Below are positions 1-9,750 of a stretch of DNA of 64,000 nucleotides, in pieces. Position 1 is the stretch's first letter, and every line of letters starts with the position of its first letter. Source of the DNA: Shewanella sp. TC10 (GTDB lineage Bacteria; Pseudomonadota; Gammaproteobacteria; Enterobacterales; Shewanellaceae); NCBI RefSeq assembly GCF_009663145.1, contig NZ_VKHR01000016.1:20291-84290 (forward strand), written 5' to 3'. The position numbers and the translations under genes are program-made. Below the pieces are notes generated by a model. That model saw only the letters and a program-made list of their open reading frames with translations. It was not told the origin of the DNA and did not search any database.

Positions 1-1093
1 GGGGCATGCCATAGACAACGCAACTCGCTTCATCTTGAGCCCAAATCGTAGCGCCGGCAGCTTTTAACATTCTAGCACCCTCACGACCATCAGCTCCCAT
101 TCCGGTCAATACGACTGCCATTACATCGCTACCAAAGGCTTTTGAAGCTGAAGCAAAGGTAATATCAACACTCGGCTTATAGTTCATGTCCGCGTTACCA
201 GCGATAACCTTCAAACGGCCTAAAGAGCCACTTTTTTCAACCATCAACTGCATGCCACCAGGTGCAAGGTAAGCACAACCTGGTTTAAGTACATCACCGG
301 TCTGTGCTTCTTTTACTTGAATTTTACATAAGCTATTAAGACGATTAGCAAAAGCTGGTGTAAACGCAGCAGGCATATGTTGGATTAATAAAATTGGATG
401 AGGATAATTAGCAGGGAAAGCTGTCAAGATTTTTTGTAAAGCAACAGGGCCACCTGTTGATGTCCCAATTAATAATGCTTTATATTTTTTCCCGCTCGCT
501 CGAATAGAAGCAACTGAGCTTGATGAAGCCGCTGGCTGACTTGTAGAACTTGAAGAAGATAACTTTGAGCCTAAAGCAGATTTTACGTTGCTAGATGAAC
601 CACTAAGACTAGAGCCCGCAGCTCTTGCATTAGTTGAGCTTGCTGTCGTTGGGCTTGCAGCAGTTGAACTTGATCGGGTTACAGGTCTATATAAACGTCG
701 GCGACCTAATGCTTTAACTCTTTGCTGTAAGAGTTTAATCGCATCGTCTTTATTTGAGGCAATGTCTTCAAAGCGCTTAGGTAGAAAATCTAATGCGCCT
801 GCATCTAATGCATCTAGAGTCGCTTGCGCTCCGTCATGAGTTAAAGAAGAAAACATCAATATTGGAGTTGGATTTGACGCCATTATTTCACGAACGGCAG
901 TAATACCGTCCATTACAGGCATTTCAATATCCATAGTGATGACTTGAGGTTTCAACTGGGCAGCCATATCAACGGCTTCTTTACCGTTAACGGCAACTCC
1001 CACAACTTCCAAGTCAGGATCTTGATTAACAATCTCACTGACTCGTCGTCTAAAGAAACTTGAGTCATCAACAACTAAAACTTTAGTAGCCAT
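1..1093 (-). CDS. cheB: CheB protein-glutamate methylesterase/deamidase (3' end outside window)
   Basis: CheB removes methyl groups from, and deamidates, chemoreceptor glutamates in the cytoplasm, antagonising CheR during adaptation. The frame opens with ATG at 1093 and runs off the window edge, so roughly the last 10 residues are missing. An N-terminal receiver domain starts [10 protein letters not shown], with acidic pair D9/D10 and phospho-acceptor D55 in TMDIEMP. The methylesterase domain shows GTSTGGP (nucleophile Ser), QHMP (His) and TGMGADG (Asp), the complete catalytic triad. Between them is a Ser/Ala/Thr-rich linker of about 60 residues, longer than in enterobacterial CheB. It is the last gene visible in the minus-strand run cheY-cheZ-cheA-cheB, 24 bases after cheA. 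Identity is secure. Confidence 0.96.
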   Translation of the reverse strand, partial: MATKVLVVDDSSFFRRRVSEIVNQDPDLEVVGVAVNGKEAVDMAAQLKPQVITMDIEMPVMDGITAVREIMASNPTPILMFSSLTHDGAQATLDALDAGALDFLPKRFEDIASNKDDAIKLLQQRVKALGRRRLYRPVTRSSSTAASPTTASSTNARAAGSSLSGSSSNVKSALGSKLSSSSSTSQPAASSSSVASIRASGKKYKALLIGTSTGGPVALQKILTAFPANYPHPILLIQHMPAAFTPAFANRLNSLCKIQVKEAQTGDVLKPGCAYLAPGGMQLMVEKSGSLGRLKVIAGNADMNYKPSVDITFASASKAFGSDVMAVVLTGMGADGREGARMLKAAGATIWAQDEASCVVYGMP

Positions 1094-1117
1094 TTAATTC
1101 CTTAAATAATGGAACTT

Positions 1118-3391
1118 TTATTTCTTACTTTTGGCGTAATATTTTAATAAACCTGGCACATCTAGAATGAGTGCAATACCACCATCAGAAGTAATCGTCG
1201 CTCCCGCCATACCTGGCGTGCCTTGCAACATACTGCCAAGAGGTTTAATAACCACCTCTTCTTGGCCAATGAGCGCATCGACAACAAAACCTATTTGCAT
1301 TGTGCCAAGTTGTACAATGACAACATGTCCCTGCTTTTTATCACCATGGGTAAAGTTGGTTTTATTTCGATGTAACCATTGCTCTAAATAAAATAACGGT
1401 ACGGCTTTATCACGCACAATAACGGTTAATTGACCATCTACTACATTTGTTTTAGTTAGATCGAGATGGAAAATTTCATTAACGCTTGAAAGAGGTAAAG
1501 CAAATACTTGCTTAGCAACATCAACCATCAGAGTTGGCATAATTGCTAATGTGAGTGGAACTTTAATCTCTAAGATTGTCCCTTTGCCCTGAACCGAATC
1601 AATATGCACAGTACCATTTAACTGAGTGATACGTGTTTTTACCACGTCCATACCCACGCCACGGCCTGAAATATCAGAGATTTCTACTTTGGTAGAAAAT
1701 CCAGGAGCAAAAATTAAATTATAAGCTTCATTATCAGTCATTCTGGCAGCGGAATCTTCATCCAACACACCACGACTAATTGCAATTTCCTTTAACTTAC
1801 CCGCATCCATACCGGCGCCATCATCTTCAATTTTGAGAAGAATATGATCACCTTCTTGACTAGCAGATAAGGTAATAGTACCCGTTCTTGGTTTACCATT
1901 TGCTTCACGGGTTATTGGCATTTCAATGCCGTGATCCACAGAGTTTCTAACTAAATGGACTAATGGATCAGCAAGAGCTTCAACTAAGTTTTTATCAAGA
2001 TCGGTGTCTTCACCAACCATGATTAAGTCAATTTCTTTATTCAAAGTCCGCGCTAAATCGCGTACAACGCGTGGGAAGCGACCGAACACTTTCTTGATTG
2101 GCTGCATACGCGTTTTCATCACAGCGCCCTGAAGGTCCGCTGTAACCAAATCTAAATTGGCTAAAGCTTTAGACATCTCTTCATCATCGCGAGAAATGCC
2201 TAGGCTAACCAAGCGATTACGCACTAATACGAGCTCTCCAACCATATTCATAATTTGGTCTAATCGAGAGGTATCAACCCGAACTGTAGTCTCACCCTGA
2301 GGCATAGCATTTTGAGCTTTGGCAGGTTCAGCCTTTTGGGCAGCGGGTTTAGCTGCTGAAGCAGGTTTAGCTACTGGCGCTTTTGGTGCTTTAGCGGGCT
2401 CTGTAGATACTTTAGGTTCTGCTTTTGCAGCTTCTACAGGCTTAGTATTTTTAGGCGTACTAGGCTCGGGCTGACTGGGGCTGACAGGTGTTTGAGGTGC
2501 AGCAGGTGCTGGGGTCACTGCTGCTGGTGCAGAGCCTTTACCATGTAACTCATCAAGTAACTTTTCGAATTCATCATCAGTAATGTCGTCAGCATCGACT
2601 TTAGGCTCTTCAGCTATTGGGGCTGGCTCACTCGCTTTGGCTGAGGATTGGAATCCACCTGAACCATGAAGTTCATCAAGTAAGGCTTCAAACTCATCAT
2701 CGGTGATTTCATCGCTGGCAGCGTTTTCGGTTACTGACTCAGTCGCTGGTACGTTAACTTGTTCGCTAATCGGTTCTTCAATAATTGATGTCGGGCTTTT
2801 CCCTTGACCATGCAATGCATCAAGCAATGCTTCAAATTCACTTTCATCAATATCATCTATGCTGCCTGAAGTATCAGAAGAAGTTGTTTCAACTGTAACC
2901 TCTGGCTGTGACTCTATAACCGCTTCTTCAGTAATCGCTTCGATAAACTCTTCAACGGCTGCGGGTTCAGCGACAGGCTCAGATAATTCAGAGGGAAGTG
3001 GAGCACCAGAACTCAGCAATTTAAGCTTTTCTAGTAAATCAGGATCTGCATCATCTTGTTGCTGACCTTGCTGAGTCTGCTCAAACATGCTGTTGATAGC
3101 ATCAACAGCTTGTAGAATGATATCCATTAACTCTGCGTTTACTTGACGCTTACCGGTTCTCAGTAAATCAAAGGTATTTTCTGCTTCATGACAAACATCG
3201 ACCATCGGTCCCAAGCTTAAAAAACCTGCACCACCTTTTACGGTGTGGAAACCTCTAAAAATAGCATTAAGTAAATCAGCATCATCAGGATTATTTTCAA
3301 GAGCGACGAGTTGCTCTTGTAGAAGCTCTAAAATTTCACCAGCTTCAATCAAAAAGTCCTGGAGTATCTCTTCATCAACATCAAAAGACAT
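1118..3391 (-). CDS. cheA: CheA chemotaxis histidine kinase with a repeat-containing linker
   Basis: CheA autophosphorylates in polar receptor arrays and passes phosphate to CheY and CheB. In order: Hpt domain (1-125) with phospho-site H49 in FRGFHTVKGG; a long low-complexity linker (126-365); dimerisation helices (from about 368); HATPase with N box LVRNSVDHGIE, G1 DDGAGMD and G2 GRGVGMDVV; C-terminal CheW-like domain. No folded P2 domain is evident. The linker instead carries three copies of a 17-residue acidic motif (179-195, 227-243, 268-284; core EFEALLDELHG) and then an Ala/Pro/Lys-rich stretch. At 757 residues it is longer than E. coli CheA (about 650). An AGGAG ribosome site lies 9 bases before the ATG, and cheZ ends 16 bases upstream. 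Confidence 0.97.
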   Translation of the reverse strand: MSFDVDEEILQDFLIEAGEILELLQEQLVALENNPDDADLLNAIFRGFHTVKGGAGFLSLGPMVDVCHEAENTFDLLRTGKRQVNAELMDIILQAVDAINSMFEQTQQGQQQDDADPDLLEKLKLLSSGAPLPSELSEPVAEPAAVEEFIEAITEEAVIESQPEVTVETTSSDTSGSIDDIDESEFEALLDALHGQGKSPTSIIEEPISEQVNVPATESVTENAASDEITDDEFEALLDELHGSGGFQSSAKASEPAPIAEEPKVDADDITDDEFEKLLDELHGKGSAPAAVTPAPAAPQTPVSPSQPEPSTPKNTKPVEAAKAEPKVSTEPAKAPKAPVAKPASAAKPAAQKAEPAKAQNAMPQGETTVRVDTSRLDQIMNMVGELVLVRNRLVSLGISRDDEEMSKALANLDLVTADLQGAVMKTRMQPIKKVFGRFPRVVRDLARTLNKEIDLIMVGEDTDLDKNLVEALADPLVHLVRNSVDHGIEMPITREANGKPRTGTITLSASQEGDHILLKIEDDGAGMDAGKLKEIAISRGVLDEDSAARMTDNEAYNLIFAPGFSTKVEISDISGRGVGMDVVKTRITQLNGTVHIDSVQGKGTILEIKVPLTLAIMPTLMVDVAKQVFALPLSSVNEIFHLDLTKTNVVDGQLTVIVRDKAVPLFYLEQWLHRNKTNFTHGDKKQGHVVIVQLGTMQIGFVVDALIGQEEVVIKPLGSMLQGTPGMAGATITSDGGIALILDVPGLLKYYAKSKK

Positions 3392-3407
3392 TAAATTTGA
3401 CTCCTAA

Positions 3408-4145
3408 TTAGAAACCCAGACTTGATAGCAGATCATCAACTTCATCTTGGCCAGTTACCACGTCTTCTCGTGTTTCAGCGTTCAAGATAGGACCTTCTGC
3501 TTCAATTTTATTTTCATCAACGACCCGTGCTGAGTCTGCTGCATTATCGCCAAAGATAGTTAGCATTGACACTAAACTGCTTTCTACTTCTCTGACTAAA
3601 TCAATAACACGACGGATCATTTGCCCAGTTAAATCTTGGAAATCTTGTGCCATCAAAATTTGATTAAGCAATTCCTTTAACCTACCTGAGTCATGCTCGC
3701 TATGAGACATGATGTGTTGAACGTCATGACACAGAGACTTAAATTCGCTCAGAGCGATGTCTCTTCGCATCAATTTGTCCCACATTGGTGTGACCGATTG
3801 AATGTTATTAATTATTGTATCGGCCAAAGGTAAACATTCTTCAACTGCATCCATGGTTTTATTTGCAGCTTGCTCTGTCATATCAATGACAAAGTTCAAT
3901 CTTTCTTTTGCGTCAGGTATTTCACTGTTAGCAAGTTCGGCTAATCGCGTATCAATTTGGAATTCATTTAATGAACTATGAAGTTGACGTGTCAACTTTC
4001 CGACTTCATCAAACAACTCCCGTTGAAGAGGAGCTGACAAGTCACGAATGACTTCATCAGCTTGTTCTTGTTGGCCATCTTCAAGTAATTTTACGAGTTG
4101 CTTGGCTTGCTCAAGATCAATTAACCCTGATGTGGCTGCCTGCAT
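3408..4145 (-). CDS. cheZ: CheZ, CheY-P phosphatase
   Basis: CheZ accelerates dephosphorylation of CheY-P and so shortens the turning signal. It is largely helical: a long four-helix-bundle hairpin in the middle (about 40-200) contains the LMAQDFQDLTGQ segment that carries the catalytic Gln in this family (QDFQDLTGQ). The very C-terminus, EVDDLLSSLGF, is the amphipathic helix that docks on CheY in characterised CheZ proteins. At 245 residues it is slightly longer than E. coli CheZ. An AAGGA site precedes the ATG by 6 bases, and it lies directly between cheY (14 bases upstream) and cheA, as expected for one chemotaxis unit. Confidence 0.96.
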   Translation of the reverse strand: MQAATSGLIDLEQAKQLVKLLEDGQQEQADEVIRDLSAPLQRELFDEVGKLTRQLHSSLNEFQIDTRLAELANSEIPDAKERLNFVIDMTEQAANKTMDAVEECLPLADTIINNIQSVTPMWDKLMRRDIALSEFKSLCHDVQHIMSHSEHDSGRLKELLNQILMAQDFQDLTGQMIRRVIDLVREVESSLVSMLTIFGDNAADSARVVDENKIEAEGPILNAETREDVVTGQDEVDDLLSSLGF

Positions 4146-4159
4146 AACTTATCCTTAGC

Positions 4160-4543
4160 TTATGCTAAACGCTCAAAGATTTTATCGAGTTTTTCTTTTA
4201 GGGTTGCAGCAGTAAATGGCTTAACAACATAACCATTCACACCTGCTTGCGCTGCTGCAATAATTTGCTCACGTTTTGCTTCTGCAGTGACCATTAATAC
4301 TGGTAAATGTTTTAATGAATCATCTGCACGAATTGCCTTTAGTAAGTCAATTCCTTGCATTCCAGGCATGTTCCAGTCAGTTACAACAAAATCAAATTCG
4401 CTTTTTTGTAACATCGGTAACGCGGTCGAGCCATCATCTGCTTCTTGGGTATTGTTAAATCCCAAGTCTCGCAACAAGTTCTTGATGATACGTCTCATTG
4501 TTGAAAAATCATCAACAATAAGAATCTTCATATTCTTGTCCAA
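4160..4543 (-). CDS. cheY: CheY chemotaxis response regulator (TTG start)
   Basis: Single-domain receiver that, when phosphorylated, binds FliM and changes motor rotation. All landmark residues are present: D11/D12 acidic pair, phospho-acceptor D56 in VTDWNMPG, T86 and K108 in VVKPF. The sequence [19 protein letters not shown] is typical of true CheY rather than a generic receiver. The best start is TTG at 4543, because GGAGG sits 5 bases before it, while the first ATG (4531) would be 17 bases away. The TTG start also gives the usual N-terminal length. It follows fliA by 44 bases and precedes cheZ. Confidence 0.96.
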   Translation of the reverse strand: MDKNMKILIVDDFSTMRRIIKNLLRDLGFNNTQEADDGSTALPMLQKSEFDFVVTDWNMPGMQGIDLLKAIRADDSLKHLPVLMVTAEAKREQIIAAAQAGVNGYVVKPFTAATLKEKLDKIFERLA

Positions 4544-4587
4544 GGTTTCCTCCGGTGAGCTTCACACATTGTGCTCTATATTAATAA

Positions 4588-5307
4588 TTATACCTGTGTC
4601 CAATGCTTGAGTTTGCCTTTAAGACGCAGCATTGCCTGACTTAATATCTGGCTAACACGCGACTCACTGACCTCAAGAATGGCACCGATTTCTTTTAAAT
4701 TTAATGCTTCGTCATAATATAGCGACAAAACTAACGCATCTCTTTCGGGTAATGTGGTAATTGCTTCAGATAATGCAGACTTAAATTGCATTTCAGCTAG
4801 CGAATCAAAGCTTTCATCATGGGTTACTTCTTCAGTGACGATGACGTCTTCTGAAACACCAAGATCTTCAATACCTATGATTTTACCTACTGAAACATCA
4901 TTTAGAATATGATGATACTCTTCAAGAGTCATCTCTAATTTCTCTGCAATTTCAGTATCTTTAGCGTCTCTACCGAGCTCTTGTCCTAGTTCATCAATCA
5001 CCTGCGCGACTCGTCGCTGATTACGATGTACAGAACGAGGAACCCAATCGCCGCGACGGATTTCATCAATCATAGAGCCACGAATTCGAATTCCAGCAAA
5101 AGTCTCAAACTTAGCACCTTTACTACCATCAAATTTCGATGATGCTTCCAATAACCCCATCATCCCTGCTTGTAATAAGTCATCTAACTGCACTGATGCT
5201 GGCAGCCTTGCTAGCATATGATGTGCAATTCTTTTTACCAACGGAGCATACTGTTCAACAATTGAAGTTTTATTATCAAACTGAGTATACGCTGCGGCTT
5301 TATTCAC
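4588..5307 (-). CDS. fliA: FliA, flagellar sigma-28 factor (GTG start)
   Basis: FliA directs RNA polymerase to late flagellar promoters and is held inactive by FlgM until the hook is finished. The 239 residues show sigma regions 2 (LVKRIAHHMLARLPASVQLDDLLQAG), 3 and 4 (GAILEVSESRVSQILSQA, the helix-turn-helix reading the -35 box). It starts at GTG 5307, which overlaps the flhG stop by 8 bases, with GAGGA 8 bases upstream, implying translational coupling to flhG. Its likely targets in this window are the sigma-28 sites before flgM and flaB. Length and sequence are typical. Confidence 0.97.
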   Translation of the reverse strand: MNKAAAYTQFDNKTSIVEQYAPLVKRIAHHMLARLPASVQLDDLLQAGMMGLLEASSKFDGSKGAKFETFAGIRIRGSMIDEIRRGDWVPRSVHRNQRRVAQVIDELGQELGRDAKDTEIAEKLEMTLEEYHHILNDVSVGKIIGIEDLGVSEDVIVTEEVTHDESFDSLAEMQFKSALSEAITTLPERDALVLSLYYDEALNLKEIGAILEVSESRVSQILSQAMLRLKGKLKHWTQV

Positions 5308-6181
5308 TCGTCGAGTCCTCTTGTGTCTCTTTACGCTGAACTAAACGTTCAACAAAGAATTCAAGGTGCCCGCCAGGTTGCTGCGGAACGGGCCAGCTCA
5401 TAATTTTATTGGCTAAACCGTGATAAGCAATTGCCGCTGGAGATTTAGGGAAAGCTTCAATGACTAACTTTTGTTTACGTACCGATTTACGCAAGTTTTC
5501 GTCAAATGGAACGGTCGCAACCAGTTCTAAAGCAACATCTAAAAATCTATCGGTCACTTTACTGAGTTTGGCAAATAATTCCATGCCCTCGCGCAAACTT
5601 CTGACCATATTGGCAACAATTTTGAAACGAAACACGCCATGCTCACGGCTGAGGATTTTAATTAGCGCATAGGCATCGGTAATTGATGTCGGTTCATCAC
5701 AAACAACAATAAGTACATCTTGTGATGCACGAGAAAAGCTCAATACCATATCGGAGATACCTGCTGCGGTATCAACAATTAAAATATCAAACTGGGTTTT
5801 CATTTCGCTAAAGGCACGGATTAAGCCAACATGTTGAGCTTGAGTAAGTTCAACCATCGCTTGTGTACCTGAAGTGGCTGGCACAATGCCAATACCTTTT
5901 GGGCCACGAACAATAATATCGTCTAATTCTGCTTCACCAGATAATACATGAGATAAGTTACGTTCCGCTCGAATACCTAACATCACATCGACATTGGCTA
6001 AGCCTAGATCGGCATCGAGCACTAGTACTCGTTTACCTTTTTCTGCAAGTGCAACAGCTGTATTAATTGACACGCTGGTTTTACCCACGCCCCCTTTACC
6101 ACCACTGACTGCAATTACTTTTACTTTTTCGTTATTTGGTTGATTCATCATACGTAAACCACTTGCTTGATCTCTGGTCAT
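5300..6181 (-). CDS. flhG: FlhG (FleN/YlxH) MinD-like ATPase, flagellar number regulator
   Basis: FlhG limits polar flagellar number by stimulating the FlhF GTPase and restraining FlrA-type activators. Deviant Walker A GGKGGVGKTS (residues 27-36 from the chosen start) is the MinD/ParA signature, and DTAAGISD holds the Walker B Asp. I chose ATG 6181 because the product then begins MTRDQASGLR, the N-terminal DQAxxLR motif that activates FlhF in characterised homologues, and the gene starts 4 bases after the flhF stop. An upstream in-frame start at 6229 would overlap flhF and add 16 residues not typical of the family. The ribosome site is weak either way. Product 293 residues. Confidence 0.93.
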   Translation of the reverse strand: MTRDQASGLRMMNQPNNEKVKVIAVSGGKGGVGKTSVSINTAVALAEKGKRVLVLDADLGLANVDVMLGIRAERNLSHVLSGEAELDDIIVRGPKGIGIVPATSGTQAMVELTQAQHVGLIRAFSEMKTQFDILIVDTAAGISDMVLSFSRASQDVLIVVCDEPTSITDAYALIKILSREHGVFRFKIVANMVRSLREGMELFAKLSKVTDRFLDVALELVATVPFDENLRKSVRKQKLVIEAFPKSPAAIAYHGLANKIMSWPVPQQPGGHLEFFVERLVQRKETQEDSTSE

Positions 6182-6185
6182 ATTT

Positions 6186-7571
6186 TTACTCGAATGCATA
6201 GGCCATGTCATTTGACCACGCAGTGTCATGTGACGTTTGAGGTTTTGTGTCGTTCAATGCTGCTAACGCTTGCTTAGCAAGCATAAGCGTATCAGCAACT
6301 TGCATATCTTCTGGAACACGTTGACCATCGGTTATATAGCTTAATGGTAACCCATTTTGAATCAATACACTTAATGCGCCGGCAATCGAGACGGATTCAT
6401 CTAGTTTAGTTAAAATCACCCCTGAAAGCGGGATTCTTTTAAAATGCTCCACAGCATCTTGCAATACTCTTCTTTGCGAGGTTGCCGACATCACTAGAAA
6501 GCTTCTAATCGGTATTCTTGTGTTAGCCATTAAATCATCTAACTGCTGATATAGGCGCATATCACGTTGCCCCATTCCAGCCGTATCTATTAATACTAAC
6601 TTACGATTCTTAAACTGATAAAGAATTTGTTCTAATTCAGCAAGATCATGAGCTTGTTTTACTGGACATCCCATTATTTTGCCATAAGTTGCCAATTGCT
6701 CATAGGCTCCAATACGATAATGGTCTGTGGTAATCAGTGCAACCTGTTCAGGACCATGATGTGCAGCAAATCTTGCGGCCAATTTAGCCAATGAAGTGGT
6801 TTTGCCAACACCCGTCGGCCCAACAAAAGCAACCACACCGCCAGTTCGAACAATATCATCACCTTGATTATCTAATAAATTAGCTAAACTTTGCGGCAAT
6901 GCTCTTACTAAATCTGCTGGTGTATATTGCTGACTTAGCCCTGCTAACTTAGCAGCAACTGCAGGTGAAAACTCAGCATTGATTAATTTACTTTCAAGCA
7001 TGGCCCCAACAGGATCGGTGCGCTTTTTCTGATCTTTCATCAAGGATGACACTTGGTGAGTCAATAAGCCTCTTAAAGATGCCATTTCTTCGCGCATCGC
7101 TTCCATTTCAGCAGACGGATTTTTATTACCACTTCTTGGCTGCTCAAATTGCGGTTGCTGTACTTTAGGTTCAACTTTATTAGCTTTGGTATCTTGTAAT
7201 TGTTTCGCCCAATCTGGTAACTCAGGTTCTTCAACACGCTGTGAAATCTGTTGCTGTAAACGATTATGCTGCTTTTCAAGCAAAGCTTGCAAAGAATCTG
7301 CTGCTGGCGGCGGACTGACTTTAGTTTGCGCCTTCACTGTTGGCTTACTTTGCCCAAGAGAGACTTGATCATCGCTGACATTCATAAATCCAGGAACGGG
7401 TGAGTTAACAGCAACATCAGCTTTAGGCTCGTCGTAGTCAACAGCCGCAACGATTTCTATTCCACCTGTTACTTTTTTATTAGACATAATCACAGCGTCA
7501 GAACCCAAGGTCTCTTTCACTTGAGCTAAGGCTGAACGCATGTCTTTGGCAAAAAATCGTTTAATCTTCAC
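6186..7571 (-). CDS. flhF: FlhF, SRP-type GTPase for polar flagellar placement (GTG start)
   Basis: FlhF marks the cell pole where the flagellum is built. Domains: N-terminal basic B domain of low conservation (1-180), N domain (about 185-245), and SRP-like G domain with P-loop GPTGVGKTT (251-259), LITTDHYRIGAYEQL, LVLIDTAGMGQRD (G3) and LTKLDES (G4, TKLD). At 461 residues it is of usual length. GTG at 7571 has AGAGG 6 bases upstream. It sits between flhA and flhG, the conserved order in polar flagellates, and is likely translated from the flhA-flhF-flhG-fliA-che message. Confidence 0.97.
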   Translation of the reverse strand: MKIKRFFAKDMRSALAQVKETLGSDAVIMSNKKVTGGIEIVAAVDYDEPKADVAVNSPVPGFMNVSDDQVSLGQSKPTVKAQTKVSPPPAADSLQALLEKQHNRLQQQISQRVEEPELPDWAKQLQDTKANKVEPKVQQPQFEQPRSGNKNPSAEMEAMREEMASLRGLLTHQVSSLMKDQKKRTDPVGAMLESKLINAEFSPAVAAKLAGLSQQYTPADLVRALPQSLANLLDNQGDDIVRTGGVVAFVGPTGVGKTTSLAKLAARFAAHHGPEQVALITTDHYRIGAYEQLATYGKIMGCPVKQAHDLAELEQILYQFKNRKLVLIDTAGMGQRDMRLYQQLDDLMANTRIPIRSFLVMSATSQRRVLQDAVEHFKRIPLSGVILTKLDESVSIAGALSVLIQNGLPLSYITDGQRVPEDMQVADTLMLAKQALAALNDTKPQTSHDTAWSNDMAYAFE

Positions 7572-7601
7572 TACACACCTCTTTCAAACAGATAGTCATC
7601 G

Positions 7602-9701
7602 CTATTGCCCTACTGCAGATACTATGCGTATTTGCTTTTCATCAGGTATTTCTTGGTAAGAAATAACTCGTAAATTCGGGATAGTATATTTAACAAATCG
7701 TGACAGCGTTGACCTTAGCATGCCTGATGTCAATAAAATGGCTGGCTGACCGACCATTTCTTGCTTCTGAGAAGCGTCTAATAATGACTTCTGCATGCGT
7801 TCTGCAAGGCCTGGTTCGATATTTGGCCCTTCTCCGCCTGTCGCTTGCATAGACTTGTGCAACATCTGTTCCAACTCTGGTGCCAATGTTATGACAGGGA
7901 TTTCTAATTCCGGTCCAGATATCTCTTGAACAATCATTCGTTTCAATGCAATACGTACAGCTGCAGTTAATACTTCTGTATCATTACTCTTTGTACCGTA
8001 TTCTAACAGGGTTTGCACGATTGTGCGTAAATCACGGATAGAAACACCTTCATTTAGAAGGTTTTGCATGACTTTAACCACTGAGCCTAACGGCATAATG
8101 TCAGGAATAAAGCCATCTATGAGTTTAGGAGAATTTTTACCTAGCATATCCATTAGCTGCTGCACTTCTTCATAACCCAGCAATTTAGCTGCGTTGTTCG
8201 TCAGTAACTGACTGATATGAGTTGCAACAACTGTTGCAGTATCCACAACGGTATAACCTAAAGTCTGTGCATGTTCACGTTGCTCTGGCGCAATCCACAC
8301 CGCCTCTAAACCAAATGCAGGATCGGTAGTCTCAATCCCATCTAGCTTGCCGTAAACTTGCCCTGGATTAATGGCTAGCTCACAATCATGTCTAACCTCT
8401 GCTTCTCCAACCACGACACCCATCAATGAAATACGGTAACAATTCGGTGATAAATCAAGGTTGTCTCGAATATGAACCGCCGGAACTAAGAAACCTAATT
8501 CTTGAGATAACTTCTTACGTACCCCTTTAATACGGCCGAGTAACTCACCACCTTGGCTTTTATCTACTAAGGGTATTAAGCGATAACCGACTTCAAGCCC
8601 AATTGTGTCAACATGTTGAACGTCTTCCCAGCTAAGCTCTTTCGGTTCGGTATCTTTCACTTCAGCAGGGTTTTTAACCGCTTGTTCAAGCGCTGCAGTT
8701 TTATTATCGTTATTGCGCTTGTAAATCATATAAGCCGCAAATGCGGTTATTCCAGCAAAAGTTAAGAAAGCAAAGTGAGGCATGCCGGGTACTATACCCA
8801 TAATAAATAATACACCTGATGCTATCGCCATAGATTTATGGCTAACAAACATCTGACTTATCATCATGCCACCCATATCACCTGACTCATTTTGACGAGT
8901 CACCATTAGTGCAGCAGCAATGGATAGCAGTAGTCCTGGAATTTGTGCAACTAGACCATCACCAATGGTCAATAAGGTATAGATCTCAACAGCGCTAGAA
9001 AAATCTAAGTCATGTTGAACCATACCAATGACAAAACCACCTAGAATGTTAATCACCAGAATCATGATCCCAGCAATGGCATCACCTTTTACAAATTTTG
9101 AAGCACCATCCATTGCCCCGTAAAAATCAGCTTCTTTAGTGACTTCAGCTCGGCGAACTCGTGCTTGATCTTGGGTCAATGTTCCCGCATTCAAATCAGC
9201 ATCAATCGCCATTTGTTTGCCAGGCATAGCATCAAGTGTAAATCGAGCGCTCACTTCAGAGATACGCCCAGCACCTTTGGTTACTACAGCAAAGTTAATA
9301 ATGATCAGAATAAGGAAAACGACTAAACCCACAGCATAGTTGCCTCCAATCACTACAGAGCCGAAAGCTTCAATAACTTTACCGGCGGCATCTCCACCGT
9401 TATGTCCTTCTAATAATACAATTCGAGTTGATGCTACGTTTAGCGCCAAACGGAGTAAAGTCGCCACCAGAAGTACACTGGGAAATGCAGCAAAGTCTAA
9501 CGGTCTGTCAGAGTAAATGGCGACGAGCAGCACAACTAAAGCTAGGGCGATATTGAATGAAAACAGAATATCCAAAAGAAAAGCAGGCATGGGCAATACC
9601 ACCATACCTAGGGCTGCAAGCACTAACAATGGCGTACCTACGCCTTTAAAAGTACTGAACCTAACTTGCTTAACTTGACCTAATGCTGCTTTTACATCCA
9701 T
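7602..9701 (-). CDS. flhA: FlhA, flagellar type III export gate protein
   Basis: Inner-membrane export-gate subunit; its cytoplasmic C-domain docks chaperone-substrate complexes. The N-terminal half (1-330) has about eight hydrophobic segments with the conserved cytoplasmic FHIPEP-type loop around PGKQMAIDADLNAGTL and GAMDGASKFVKGDAIAG. The C-terminal cytoplasmic domain (about 360-699) is complete. 699 residues matches the family. It is preceded by a 116-base gap holding a moderate sigma-54 site, and followed by flhF. Confidence 0.97.
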   Translation of the reverse strand: MDVKAALGQVKQVRFSTFKGVGTPLLVLAALGMVVLPMPAFLLDILFSFNIALALVVLLVAIYSDRPLDFAAFPSVLLVATLLRLALNVASTRIVLLEGHNGGDAAGKVIEAFGSVVIGGNYAVGLVVFLILIIINFAVVTKGAGRISEVSARFTLDAMPGKQMAIDADLNAGTLTQDQARVRRAEVTKEADFYGAMDGASKFVKGDAIAGIMILVINILGGFVIGMVQHDLDFSSAVEIYTLLTIGDGLVAQIPGLLLSIAAALMVTRQNESGDMGGMMISQMFVSHKSMAIASGVLFIMGIVPGMPHFAFLTFAGITAFAAYMIYKRNNDNKTAALEQAVKNPAEVKDTEPKELSWEDVQHVDTIGLEVGYRLIPLVDKSQGGELLGRIKGVRKKLSQELGFLVPAVHIRDNLDLSPNCYRISLMGVVVGEAEVRHDCELAINPGQVYGKLDGIETTDPAFGLEAVWIAPEQREHAQTLGYTVVDTATVVATHISQLLTNNAAKLLGYEEVQQLMDMLGKNSPKLIDGFIPDIMPLGSVVKVMQNLLNEGVSIRDLRTIVQTLLEYGTKSNDTEVLTAAVRIALKRMIVQEISGPELEIPVITLAPELEQMLHKSMQATGGEGPNIEPGLAERMQKSLLDASQKQEMVGQPAILLTSGMLRSTLSRFVKYTIPNLRVISYQEIPDEKQIRIVSAVGQ

Positions 9702-9750
9702 CAGTAAAAAACCTTTATAGTAATATTCTTGACGCCGACGACAGTAAAAT

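Noticed and set aside
7073..7279. Minus-strand frame overlapping flhF in another phase
   Set aside because: Lies entirely inside flhF, with no ribosome site and no plausible protein features.
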